Assembly: GCA_015847255.1 (NCBI GenBank)
Contig: JADLZK010000377.1
Span: forward strand, 26,477-90,476
Direction: 5' to 3'
Origin: Hyparrhenia diplandra
Lineage: Eukaryota > Streptophyta > Magnoliopsida > Poales > Poaceae
Length of the DNA stretch: 64,000 bases
Shown: positions 48,974-59,483 of the stretch, piece by piece
Layout: every line of letters starts with the position of its first letter
Numbering within the stretch: the stretch's first letter is position 1
Notes under the pieces: model-generated
The model's input: only the letters and a program-made list of their open reading frames with translations
Databases searched by the model: none
What the model was told of the DNA's origin: nothing
Translations under genes and position numbers: made by a program

Positions 48974-50256
48974 CCGCCGGCGTTTTCCGAAGAGCCCGGG
49001 AGCCTGGGTGCCGCAATAAAGAATTTGTAGGCCGTGTGCCTCCTCCCCCCAAATGGCGTCGCGCGCAAGATGGACACGAACACGCTGGTTTATCCTAGTT
49101 CAGGCCAACGGGCCCTACGCCCGGGGGTGGTGTCCTACTCGTGTTACCTCGCCAAAGGAGAGCTCGTAGTAGGGGGTTACAAGCGGCGTGAGGGAGAGAA
49201 AAATCGGTCTCAAGCCCCACGATCGTGGTTATGGTGGTGGTGGTTTCGTTTGGTTCGGATCCCCGCTAATGGGGCATTACTTCCTTTTATAGAAGGAAGA
49301 GGGAAGTAATGTTTACATATGTGGATGCCTAGGTGGCTAATTCGAGGCTACACTTGTTGCATGCGCGTCTTGGCCGGGATAGGTTGGCCGGGCGTCGTTT
49401 GATGAAGACGCAGCGCCCCGATCCGATGGCGGACGTGCCGCCCTGTGTGCGACCGAGGATTTGTGAGGCGTCTCTCACAATCCGCATATGAGGGGCGGCC
49501 CCGTGAACGCTAGTCGTGGGCGCGTGTCATGAGCCCCAGGGTCCGTCCGGCCGTGGCGTCTTGGCGGTGTTTCGGGAATGAACGGTGTGTCGCCCTGGTT
49601 TCCCGCGGCGGGCGGGCGTACACGCCACCGTTCGCCTTGTGTCCCACCGGGCCGGATTGGGAAACGATTTTGGCGTCGATTTGATCGGGCGTAATCGATG
49701 GCCTTGGCGGCGCCCGTCCGCCGTGTAACCGCATTGAATGCAAACAAGCTTCCTTCCTTCGCATCTAAACCTCCCATGCTTTCGGGGTCGGCGACCCCGG
49801 GTGAGTCGGGTGGGCCACCTACCCGAGGATAGAGAGCTCGGGCGAGGCGGAGATTTCTTGCCCGAGGGAGGTGAGGTAGGCCAGGGCCGGGCGAGGCGGA
49901 GTCCAAGCGCCCGAGGGAGGTGAGCTAAGCCACCCCGGGCAAGACGGAGATTGGGGTAGAGTCCGAGCCCCGGGTCGGCCGGTAATGATGTGGAGCGCCC
50001 GTTCGCCGCCTTGTAAAGGCCTCTCACCTTGTCCTTCTCGAGCGTAAGTGAGTTCCTTCGCTGGTGGTGACCCCCGTGGGCCGCCAGGGGCCGGCTCCGC
50101 CTCCATGTATGCGTTGTAGGGCTCCTTGGCCTGGTCGTCATCCGCTGGGCCGCCCTTCGGCGGGATGATGGCGGTTGGTTTTACCGGGCCCTAATAGGGC
50201 CGACGAATTCTCGTTGTATGGAGAATGTCTCGGGCCCATATTTAGGTCCCTCGACA
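48974..50256 (-). repeat. 5' LTR of the Gypsy element
   Basis: About 1,283 bp, the partner of 25,726-27,007. It ends TCGACA at 50,256 and is followed by CCATG. The internal edge at 48,974 is slightly blurred, because the expected TGTCGGCG reads CCGCCGGCG. Confidence 0.9.
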
Positions 50257-50261
50257 CCATG

Positions 50262-51837
50262 GCGCCGTCGAGAAGGATCGCGCCCCGTGCTCGACGCGCA
50301 CGCGCGGGAGGAAGGCGAGTCGGCGCGCGCCGCCGTGGAGGAGGCGAGGAGCCGCGCCCCACGAGTGGCGGTGGGTGGTGGGCGCTGGTCGAGACGCGTG
50401 GCGAGGAGATTGGTCGCGAGTCTCGCGACGTGCGTGGAGGGTGTAACCGGGCAGCATAGGGAAGTTGGGTTTCCTTTGTGTTATGGGTATTTTGCTTCTT
50501 AGACCGTTTGCATGTTGCTTGGGATTTTGCTTGGGCTGCCGTTGGCATCTTGGGCTGTTGCTTGGGATTTTAATCACCAGTATTCGCGGCCGGCCTCGTG
50601 CCTAGATGGCGGCTTAGCCACGCCTGGTCCCCCATGCCAAGCCAAAATAGCGCCTGCTGGTCGGGCCACCAGTCCACGGGTTGTATGGCCATCTATACCC
50701 AATACGAACAAATTTTAATTTATTTATTTTTGAAAAAGGATTTTAATTTACACGGACAAATTTTAATATATTTGTACGGAAGAGTACTGTATGCATTAAA
50801 GCAGTTTACGATTTTGTCCAGTCAAACTGTCCACACCTGAGTGAGAGAGCCTGCTGGGCAGTCAGTACTGCCAACTCAGGTGACAGCACCCCACAGTACC
50901 CCACAGTCCACACGTGATTTGTGATGTTCTGTACTACGCCGTACGTTCAGCGTTCGATTAGTCGTTCCTCTGCGTCAAAAGGTTTCGAGGCAGGAGTGCA
51001 GATGCAGCAGAGGTCGGTCCCTCGTATACACGAGGTGAATTATTGGTCACCTTGCATTGCGCAACTTCAGTATCGTTTTTTTTTTTTTTTTTTGACAAAC
51101 TTTATATATTATAACTTAAAGCAGCCATATTACATAGGAGTCCTAGTCGCATATAGTTACAAGAACATTAACATGGTGTAAACATATACATTTTGCAACA
51201 ATAACTTAAGAATTTCCGGTCCAATAAATGGAGATTTCATTGCAATGGCCGAGGGTAAAATATAGAGTATTGTATAGTGTTATGTAATGAATAACGGTCA
51301 CAATCGAAGTTTTACTCAGTTTCTAATGTGTGGAGAGATGAAACAACACTCCCAATGAAATTCTCCTAGTTTCATTCGTGGGCGCCGAAGGTGTTGCTCT
51401 CGGCGAGATGAAACAACACTCATGGACCTTGACGTCAAACACTCTGCACTCGATTTGGGCGAGTAAGTTCAGGAAATACTACGGGCGACGACGTGTCGTC
51501 CCGGCAACGCGACAACATATACGCAGGAGCTCTTCCCCATGATGTGGTCCCGCACGAGGGCGTCAAGCGAGGGGATTCATTGTATGTCGCCGTAGCCTCT
51601 TCTCTAGCTCGTTGCACAATAGTTTACCTTTTAGGTACAACGGTGTCGCCCGTCGTTAGAGCCGGCGATTCTTGTTTGTATGCTTTTGTGCACTGCGGTC
51701 AATTGTTTTGGCTAAAACATGCATTGTGTAAAACTTTAATTTCCCTTAATGCAATACATGTCAATTTGCACGCTAAAAATTCTCGTAGTTTCCAATAATG
51801 TCGGTTCACGGTTTCATTTGGTCCTCTCAATCCCTTC
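50262..51837. other. Intergenic DNA right of the Gypsy insertion
   Basis: 50,262-50,460 is GC-rich; the unbroken pre-insertion sequence would put an ATG in the context GCCATGGCG here. 50,580-51,070 has no supported gene. A T-tract at 51,076-51,091 followed by AT-rich DNA may be the reverse poly(A) end of a small retroposon. The word GAGATGAAACAACACTC is present twice, near 51,330 and 51,403. Confidence 0.45.
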
Positions 51838-51846
51838 TCATAATTT

Positions 51847-52361
51847 CGAAAAAGTCTACATCACCCCCTCAACTATGGGTGGTAGACCACATAACCCCAA
51901 ATCTATGAAACGGTCTATATCACTTTCGAACTTTTAAAAACGGTCAAATTACCCCTAAAAACAGTTTTAAAAAATCATAGTAAATGTATCGTAAAATAAA
52001 AAATCAAATTATGTTAGACTCGAATGAGTAGATCTACACAATCAACATATAATATGGTATGCTTTAGTTCATTTTTTTTTGCCGCAGCTTTAAATTTCTG
52101 TTTTTCCTCATAGCTGTAAAAAAATGTACTAAAGCATACCATATTATATGTTCATTGTGTAGATCTACTCATTTGAAGTCTAACACAATTTGATTTTTTT
52201 TATTTTACGATTTTTTCTGTGATTTACTATGGTTTTTTAAAACTGCTTTAGGAGGTAATTTGACCGGTTTTCAAAGTTCGGGAGTGATATAGACCGTTTT
52301 CATAGGTTGGGGGTTATGTAATCAACCACCCATAGTTGAGGGGGTAATGTAGACTTTTTCC
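51847..52361. mobile_element. Fold-back Mutator-like MITE, 515 bp
   Basis: Almost the whole element is an inverted repeat: the left arm starts CGAAAAAGTCTACATCACCC and the right arm is its reverse complement, with homology of about 240 bp per arm around a short T-rich loop near 52,075-52,110. It is flanked by a perfect 9-bp duplication, TCATAATTT (51,838-51,846 and 52,362-52,370), the length made by Mutator-like transposases. Confidence 0.93.
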
Positions 52362-52548
52362 TCATAATTTCTATGCCACGTTACCATCTTTGTTAAGGTG
52401 CCTCACCTAGCCTACAACCAAGGGCAATTGCTGACCGCTTTAATTTGTAGACCATACAACAACTGGACATCTAAATAAATTCGTGAATATAAAACGAAAA
52501 TTGGCTTGACGACAACCTAATGGTAGCAATCAAACAGTCCTTTTTTTT

Positions 52549-52640
52549 ATGCCTCTTTCACTAGCCACAGTGGTAGGCGTTGATGTCAAGAAAAAAATAT
52601 GCCTCTTTCACTAGCCACAGTGGTAGGCGTTGATGTCAAG
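52549..52640. repeat. 42-bp direct repeat
   Basis: Two identical copies of a unit starting ATGCCTCTTTCACTAGCCAC (52,549-52,590 and 52,599-52,640), separated by an A-rich 8-bp spacer. Confidence 0.95.
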
Positions 52641-53389
52641 GAAAAAAAGAAAAAGGCAACAGTCATTCAACATCGATAGAGCAAAGCTATGGTGTGCATC
52701 AACGTAGAACCCGCAAAATAGAATAAACAAACAACAATAGTAGGTTTTCCTTTCTCCATAGCAAGTTTCTCTCTCTCCCATTCTACATATGGGTAAGAGC
52801 ATCTCCAACAATAGTATCTAAATCAGACCAGCTAAAACCACATTGAGGTGACTACCAAACTTAAGACTATCTAAATTTTGCTCCCAACTCCAACAATACT
52901 ACCTAAAACTGACTACCTATTTTATTTTTTCACAAATACATATTGCCCCTCTATGATCTTCATTTCTCCTATATAATTTAACCAAAGGTATTTCAACCAC
53001 AAATAAAACTCATAATTCAAACATAATTAATCTAAGTAGGATATTACAATAGTTCAAATGAATTACGATAACATACTTTGGTCAACCATAGATAATCAAA
53101 CAAATTCACATACAACCATATCATCGCGAAGATGCACCATGACGTGCCCACAAATGTTCAATCAAATCATCGCGAAGTTGCTCATTATGTATACGCAAAA
53201 AGTCACTCAAATGCGATGATAATCCTCCCGCCTCAACACTTCACCACCATCTTGCTCATAGTCAAAATCCTCTTCCTCGGTCCCCCTCTCATTTTCTATG
53301 ATCATGTTGTGCATAATAACAACAGCGGTCATGATGTACAAATGATTTCCTTGTCCCACATCTTACAAGGTCCTCTCACCATGGCAAAC

Positions 53390-54392
53390 CTAGATTGGAG
53401 AACTCCAAATGGTCTCTACATCCTTCCTCACATATTCTTGTTCTTGTGCAAAGTGAACATTTTTGTTGCCTTGTGGGTTTCGAAGCTCTTCACAAAAAGT
53501 AGCTCGTGAAGGATAAATACCATCAGCTAGGTAGTATCCCATAGTGTATTTGTTGCCATTCACAAAGTACTCAACAGGAGGAGAAGTTCCATTTTTTAAC
53601 CTTTGGAAGAGTGGTGATCGCTGCAATACATTGATGTCGTTGAGCGAGCCCGGTAGTCCAAAAAAGGAGTGCCAAATCCACAAATCTTGAGAAGCCTTCA
53701 AGGATCATTGTAGGACCATCAACATGTCCTTCTTCGTAATATCCTTTCCAACCTGCAGGACAATTCTTCCACCGCCAATGCATACAATCTATGCAACCTA
53801 GCATGCTCGGCCATCCTCTCCTTTCATTTGAGGCCAAAAGCTTCCTTGTGTCATCATCATTTGTGGTCGTAAGTACCGATCTCCAAAGACATCTACTACA
53901 GCTATAACAAAATGCTTGAAGGCCTCAATCATTGTGCTTTTTGCTATTCTCACTACCTCATCCATTGAATCGGCTTGGTACATCATATGCAAGCATACAG
54001 ATTGAGCCAACTACTTTTCGCAATACATGGTGGCACCAAGTAGGCTGCGCAAAGCATTTGGCCTTTGCCTAAAATAGTCATCGTGAGCTTCGGCGCCTTC
54101 AACAATCCTGAAAAACAGATTTCTTGACATCCGAAACCTTCTCCTAAAAAAATTATCATTGTACACCGCACATCGCAAAAAAGCGGTCAATGATAATTCT
54201 CAAATTTCCAAAGATGCCTATCTCGTAAACCACCTCATGTCCATGGACTGATCCACATTGCCTCTTCTTCCTTCTCTGCATGTTCTCATCATGTGCAATC
54301 AAGCTCAAAATAAGAGCATCATCATCTGACTCATCATCGTCTTCGAAGAATTGGTTCATGATATCATCATCATCATCATCAAACAAAACCAT
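53390..54392 (-). pseudogene. Harbinger-type (DDE_4 / 'plant transposon protein') transposase, broken
   Basis: Minus-strand pieces in family order: an acidic N-terminus (DDDDDDIMNQFFEDDDESDD, about 54,310-54,380); a region equivalent to YNDNFFRRRFRMSRNLFFRI (about 54,100-54,160); MLGCIDCMHWRWKNCPAGW (about 53,735-53,800), with the first catalytic Asp in CIDCMHW; then DLWIWHSFFGLPGSLNDINV (about 53,620-53,690), with the second catalytic Asp in LNDINVL; then YYLADGIYPSRATF (about 53,495-53,540). At least three frameshifts separate these parts. The partner Myb-like protein of Harbinger elements is not present in the element. Confidence 0.85.
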
Positions 54393-54649
54393 CTACAAGT
54401 TTCCATAGTTTCACATAAGAAATTATTAAGACAAATTGCAGTTTCACGGATAAGAAACTTTATTTAGAAAGTCATACGTTTGGATGGCAAGGAGAAGGGC
54501 TCGGTGGGAGCTGTGGCCTTTGCTGGTGTCCGACCACCGGTGGGAGATGTGGTCGTACTCTGGTGGGAGCTCGGTCCGGCGGTGGTGAAGCTAGGTCGCC
54601 GGCGTGGATCCGGACAGCTTCGGTCCGGTTGTGGGGAGCTCGGGGGGGG

Positions 54650-55203
54650 TAAGCGTGGGCAAATTACCCGCTACCCATTACCCGAACTTCGAAATACCGG
54701 ACCAAACCGAACTACCGAACCCGCTAGTACCGAAATGTAGATGGATAGTGAACCGAAGTTACCCGAATTATTTTTGGGTAATTCGGGTAGATCTCCGTAC
54801 CGAATTACCCGTTCACATGTAAATGTATAGAAACTTTCCCAATTTGTACGTATTTTTTAGAAATTAGAATTGTAAATCATAAAACTGTAAGTATTTCTTA
54901 GGCTCTCAATGGTCATATTCGGGGGGAGGGGGATATTGGATATGTACGTAAATCATAGAATCGTAAATCATAGAAATATTGGATATGTGACTCATTCTTT
55001 GCTCAAAATTTATTTCTCGCAGCTTGAGTTCTTCTATGGGATTTCATATATTTTGGGTAAATTGGGTTACCCGAACCCGATTTTTCTTGGTACTGAATTT
55101 GTGGGTAGTGCTTTTCGAGGCTGAAATCGGGTAACAAATCTCATTACCGAATTTTTCAAAACCCGAATTACCCGGCCGAACTAATCGGGTAACGGAACGC
55201 CTG
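54650..55203. mobile_element. hAT-like non-autonomous element nested in the Harbinger element
   Basis: The left end GCGTGGGCAAATTACCCG and the right end CGGGTAACGGAACGCCTG form imperfect inverted repeats. The GTGGGCAAA/TTACCCG style is typical of plant hAT elements. The interior has many copies of TTACCCGAA on both strands (for example 54,665-54,690, 54,755-54,810, 55,070-55,175), probably subterminal repeats. Flanking 8-mers GCTCGGGG and GCTTGGCG agree at 6 of 8 positions. Confidence 0.55.
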
Positions 55204-55679
55204 TGCTTGGCGAGGGAGGAAGGATGTTGCCGAGGAGCACGGTCGCCGGTTTTCTTCCCGGCGTGCCCTTCTTTGGCGTCGGGGAGGGAGGGTTGGCGGC
55301 GCCCTTCTTTCGGCGGGCGAGGAGGAGGCGGCGCTCGGGTGGGTGGGCGGCTCGGGGAGAGCGGCGGCGCCCGGCGAAGTTCGTGGGGATGCGTCGGCCA
55401 TCTTCCCGTGGCTCGCGTCGGTGGATAGCACGGCGGTAGCGGGCGGAAGGAGTCGGGAAGGCCGGGGAAGGCTCGCGCGAAAGTGGGAATGGAACGAACA
55501 GAAATTTAGTCGCCGCTGTGTTGGGCCAACAACAATAGGTAGAGTTCGGGAGAATTTAGGTAGACAACAAATTTATTGGGCCATAGTCTGTTGGACCTGT
55601 ATTTTTTGTTTCACTGCCTAAATCTGGTATAGGTAATCTGTTGGAGTTGTTCGTGCAATCTATGTGCCTTCTCTCCCAT

Positions 55680-56150
55680 TCTAAGCTAGCCGTTGCGTTG
55701 CTCCGAGCGAGGAGCCGGCGCGAGCCGTCTCAGTCCGTGCGAGTGCGAGTCCAACGGACCTGAGCCGTGGCTCTGGCCGGAGCGGCCCGGCTCGCCTCGA
55801 CACGTCCCATCAGACTTGACCCGACCAGGGGTAGGCAGCACGGCAGCGCAGCGCAGTGCTGCAGCGGCCTGCCTTTTTTCTTCTCCTCCAAGGCACCCAC
55901 GTGCTCGTCGCCTCCTATCCGCCACCTCGCCGTCGCCGCCGCCGTCTCCGAAGACGAAAGGTCGGTCCTCGCCTCCCTAGGCTCCGCCCGCCGCTCGTCT
56001 CCTGCTCTGCTTCCATTCTGTCAACGCCCCGCCGTGCGTAGCGGTTTTGTTTGGAAAATAGTGGCTGATTAGTGGGGGTTTGGTTGGGGTTTTGTGCTCT
56101 CGCAGGCGGGGCCGATCGACCGATCAGGGGTGGTCCGGGATTGACTTGCA
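55680..56150 (+). promoter_or_regulatory. Promoter / 5' UTR region of SRA gene 2
   Basis: GC-rich, with a likely 5'-UTR intron ending in TTGCAG just before the ATGATG at 56,155. No TATA box is evident. Long frames on both strands here reflect composition. Confidence 0.35.
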
Positions 56151-56154
56151 GGCG

Positions 56155-58447
56155 ATGATGCTCGACGCCGCGCGCCACCGGGCGCCTACGAGGGCGCCGA
56201 CCTCCGCCGCCTCGCAGGGGGCAGCCCCGGGGGCCAGAGCAGCTCGGCGTCGGGGACCGCAGCCGCTGCCTGCCTCCTCGGCCTCCGCTTCCGTCTTCTA
56301 GAGGCGAGACCCGCAGCGGCAGCGTGGGGAAGGGGACGAGGTGCGGGGTACTCGCGACAACAAGTCCCGCGGCTGCGGCGTGGCGACGCGCGACGCGGCG
56401 GCTCTTGCTGCGGGCGACGGCGTGCCTGGGGCGGCCCGAGAGGACAACGGAAAGGGAGTCGCCGAGGTGAGCGGAAAGAGGCGTCTCGACTCGCCGGAGG
56501 ACAACGGGGGCGGCGACGCGGGGAGGAAGAGAAGCCTGGGCTTGGCCGCGTACCCACCGCCCAAGCGGCGGCTAGTGTCGGACACACGCCGTTTCCCGCC
56601 CGGCTATGGGAGGGACACTGCCGCCCGCTCGCTGATGAGGACGACGATTCAAGGTTCGTGGTTGCACGCACCGACAGTGCTTCTGATGCACTGCAGAAGA
56701 TGTCTCCTCCTCTTCCGGTCGGCAAGGCCGGTTCGAGCGTCAGGCAGGTGAAGTCCGTCGCACCAATTGCTGACAGTGGTCATCACGGTCTGGAGGCTGT
56801 GATGCAGAGACCATCTGAGCCTTTACGCCAGAGCAGTGTGCCTAGAGCAGATGGTTTGCTTGACACCGATTCACAGGGTGATGCTGCGAGTGCTGCATTT
56901 GTGAGGAAGGAGTTGGTGCCTGCGGCCACACGGCGTTTGCTACCCAAGCCAAGGATGGTTTCTGCCGTTCGCCGCTTCCCGCCTGGTTGCGGAAGGCCCA
57001 GAGCATCTCTAGCTGCTGGAGGAGGCAGCACTGAAGTGACTTTGCCATTGCTGGAGAAGGTGGTGGCTACAGATTGCTCTACTTCTGCAGCAGACAAACA
57101 AGCCATGCAGATCGCAGCTGTTTCATGCAATGCAACTAGTACTGATCAAGCAGCACAGAATGAGGAATTCAGGGAAGATGAGATTGCCGCAGTCAAGGTA
57201 CAGGCTCAGGGATCTCAAAGCTGTACCAATATCACTCTGCATAAAGCAGCTTATAGGGATGAGCCTTCTGTTCCTGCAATCAGTTTGCAAAGTAAGGAGA
57301 AGAGACAGTCGTGTGTGGTTGCTAAGAATATCAAGGTGGTGATCAAATTTGCTGGGAGTTCCTCCACTGCTCTTGCTCAATCATTGTCTGAAAGTCCTTC
57401 CAAAAAACATATGGTCAGAGCATTTTCTGGTGTTGCATCAGGAGCTTCTGGACAAGGTGCTATAAGAAGAGATAAGGTCATGTCAGCATCTCAAAGAGAA
57501 GTCAGACCTGCTAAACTGATTCAGAAAATTGCTCAGCGTAAACCCTTTTCCAAGATCAACGAGGAGACTAAACATGGAAGGTTTGTGACTACGAATGGTT
57601 CTGAGGACACTGCTGGGTTTGCCAAACACCAAGTTGTGCAGGCTCCCTCATCTGGGAAGAAGTGCCTCCAGACAGATAGAGAGGCTGCTGCTACAAGTAT
57701 GAACCCCTTTGGTCCCAAGAAGAAGCTAGATGTAAAACAGAAATCTATGCTGCCATCAAATGTGGAAGATGACATTCTGAAGGCACTAGCTGCTCATGAA
57801 GAAAAATATAGTGCCCAGGATGTTGATGCTAGGAGCAAGGTCAAGATGATGCGTGGGAGGTTCGAGTTTATACGCAAGGCTATAATACGAGCTGTGAAAC
57901 ACCGGTCATTGAAGTTACCTCGAGTTGACCTTGCAGCTGCTGATCTAATCAAGAAAACGCCAGGATTTACCCAGCATGGGCCTATTGTTGAAAATGTGCA
58001 TGGAATCGAAGTTGGTGATGAGTTTCTCTACAGAGTTGAGCTGAACATTGTTGGTCTCCACCGCCCATACCAGGAGGCATAGACACCACAAGAGATAAAA
58101 ACAATGTGCTTGTTGCAATCAGTGTTGTTGCTTCTGGAGGTTATCCTGATCAGCTCTCCAGGTCGGGTGAATTGATATACACCGGTTCTGGAGGAAAGAT
58201 TTCTGGTAAGAAGGGTGAGGGGGATCAAAAGCTTGTGAGGGGTAACCTAGCTTTGAAGAATTGCATCGGAACGGGAACTCCTGTCCGAGTGATTCACGGC
58301 TTTAAAAGCAGAGAGGAAACCCCAATGTTCACATATGATGGGCTATATAATGTTGTGCAATGCTGGAGAGAAGGCCAACCAGGCTCCAAGGTATTTAAGT
58401 ACAAGTTACTGAGGATTCCTGGGCAGGCTGAACTGCAACTACGATAG
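56155..58447 (+). pseudogene. SRA (SAD_SRA/YDG) domain protein, SUVH-derived, lacking pre-SET/SET (copy 2)
   Basis: Second copy of the SRA gene, same strand as copy 1. FPPGYGRD and FPPGCGRP motifs lie near 56,595 and 56,980. A long frame (about 56,632-58,082) runs through LIQKIAQRK, PFGPKKKLD and DDILKALAAHEEK into the start of the SRA domain (IEVGDEFLYRVELNIVGLHR). The domain then continues in another frame at 58,083-58,447 (SVVASGGYPDQLSRSGELIY, TPVRVIHGF, MFTYDGLYNVVQCW). The break is one missing G: CAGGAGGCAT at 58,071-58,080 against CAGGGAGGCAT in copy 1. A further frame change is near 56,630 and a TAG is at 56,299 if the ATG at 56,155 is used. The protein stops right after the SRA domain. 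SRA proteins read methylated cytosine; without SET this one could not methylate histones. Confidence 0.78.
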
Positions 58448-58692
58448 TGAGACTTCCCACAGAAGTAAAACTGGGATCATGGGTTAAATGGTTGGCCACC
58501 GAGCTCACTCTACCACTCTATCAAACTTCATTATTACTCCATTAGTTGCATAGATACACTGGAGGACATGCTATCTTGGCATTTCATGCTACTATGTGAA
58601 TTAAGCTAGTAGTGCCATCGTGTGAAGCTGCTGAAGTACTACTGAAGTTCTTTGTCAATCAGATCTATTCGTTGTTTCACTGTTTCAGGGTG

Positions 58693-58747
58693 CACTGAAG
58701 CAGAGCCTTGATTTCTTTGTCAACCAGCAAACCTTGGTCAGACAGTG
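58693..58747 (+). pseudogene. Relic of the aminopeptidase last exon
   Basis: CACTGAAGCAGAGCCT (58,693-58,708) and CTTGGTCAGACAGTG (58,733-58,747) are perfect matches, in the same order and strand, to 12,361-12,376 and 12,432-12,446 in the last aminopeptidase exon. The 55-bp spacing there is reduced to 24 bp here. Weaker similarity continues for about 30 bp (GCAGCAC). It is a scrap of a second aminopeptidase copy. Confidence 0.75.
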
Positions 58748-59110
58748 AGCGACCTTCAGCAGCACAAGGTGTAATGTCGTCTTGTTACAGATAGTGACCA
58801 TCTCAAGATGAATATTCATGTTGTTCTGCTCAGCGGGTGGTTCTTGTTGTTACCTCTAGTGGTGGTATAGCCACAACTAAGCCATGATATTTGTTTCAAC
58901 TTTGAATGAGTTGTTTGTTTGTTCTGCTCAGCAGATGGTTCTTGTTGTGTTTACTTCTGTCTTCTGGTGGTGAAATATCTTGTAACTGAGGAAAATGAAC
59001 TAGAGAAGCCGTTTATTTTCAACTTTCAATGAGTTTTGTGCTAAACTGCTATGTCTATATAGATTGTAAGACAAAGTAATACAACTATTTTACGTAGTGA
59101 TTAACCTCTA

Positions 59111-59212
59111 TTAGTAGAAACACTGTATAATGCAAAAATATATATATCAGTAGAAACACTGTATAACTGATATGGCAAAAAATATATATCAGTAGAAACA
59201 CTGTATAATGCA
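59111..59212. repeat. Minisatellite, three copies
   Basis: The word AGTAGAAACACTGTATAA occurs three times (from about 59,113, 59,150 and 59,192) with AT-rich spacers. Confidence 0.9.
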
Positions 59213-59483
59213 TATCAATATACAAGGCTACAAACCATACAAATTTATAAACGTCATACAACACAAGGGACAAGCTGTAGGGTCAGCAACATAACTAGTA
59301 CAGAACTGAGTCGCCCTCTCACGGTCAAACACATGTCGCAAAAACCAAATACATCTCAATATATCAGCCAGAGGAGGGGAAATACGTTGTACAAACATAG
59401 AGGATGAGCTACTTCTCTATGACTACGTTTAGCCAAATATGCATGTGTCTCTACTAAACCCTCGAAATTCTGGTTTCCACGTT

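Larger units (their letters stand above)
25726..50256 (-). mobile_element. Gypsy LTR retrotransposon (Tat-like), ~14.5 kb without its nested insert
   Basis: The LTRs are 25,726-27,007 and about 48,974-50,256, with target duplications CCATG at 25,721-25,725 and 50,257-50,261. On the minus strand the element reads LTR (TGTCG...), primer site, gag, protease, RT-RNase H, a second RNase H-like region, integrase, then a long region with an antisense gene, the polypurine tract and the LTR. This domain order plus an antisense ORF resembles Tat-lineage elements such as maize Grande. A 10-kb gag-only element (37,941-47,937) is inserted in the gag/leader part. Pol is broken by many frame changes, so this copy is dead or its consensus is poor. 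Confidence 0.93.
52796..55652 (-). mobile_element. PIF/Harbinger DNA transposon (decayed)
   Basis: The left end GAGCATCTCCAACAATAGTA follows TAA, the usual 3-bp target. The right end is a diverged reverse complement (CTGTTGGAGTTGTTC at about 55,639-55,652). Inside, on the minus strand, is a broken Harbinger-type transposase (53,390-54,392). A hAT-like element is inserted at about 54,650-55,203. From 55,204 to 55,500 the element is GC-rich. Confidence 0.8.
58448..59480. other. Spacer between SRA gene 2 and the CFIm25 gene
   Basis: It contains the aminopeptidase exon relic (58,693-58,747), a minisatellite (59,111-59,212) and the 3' UTR of the minus-strand CFIm25 gene on its right. No other gene is visible. 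Confidence 0.5.

Noticed and set aside
59111..59212. Regularly spaced repeats resembling a CRISPR array
   Set aside because: Only three copies, AT-rich and diverged, in plant nuclear DNA; an ordinary minisatellite.
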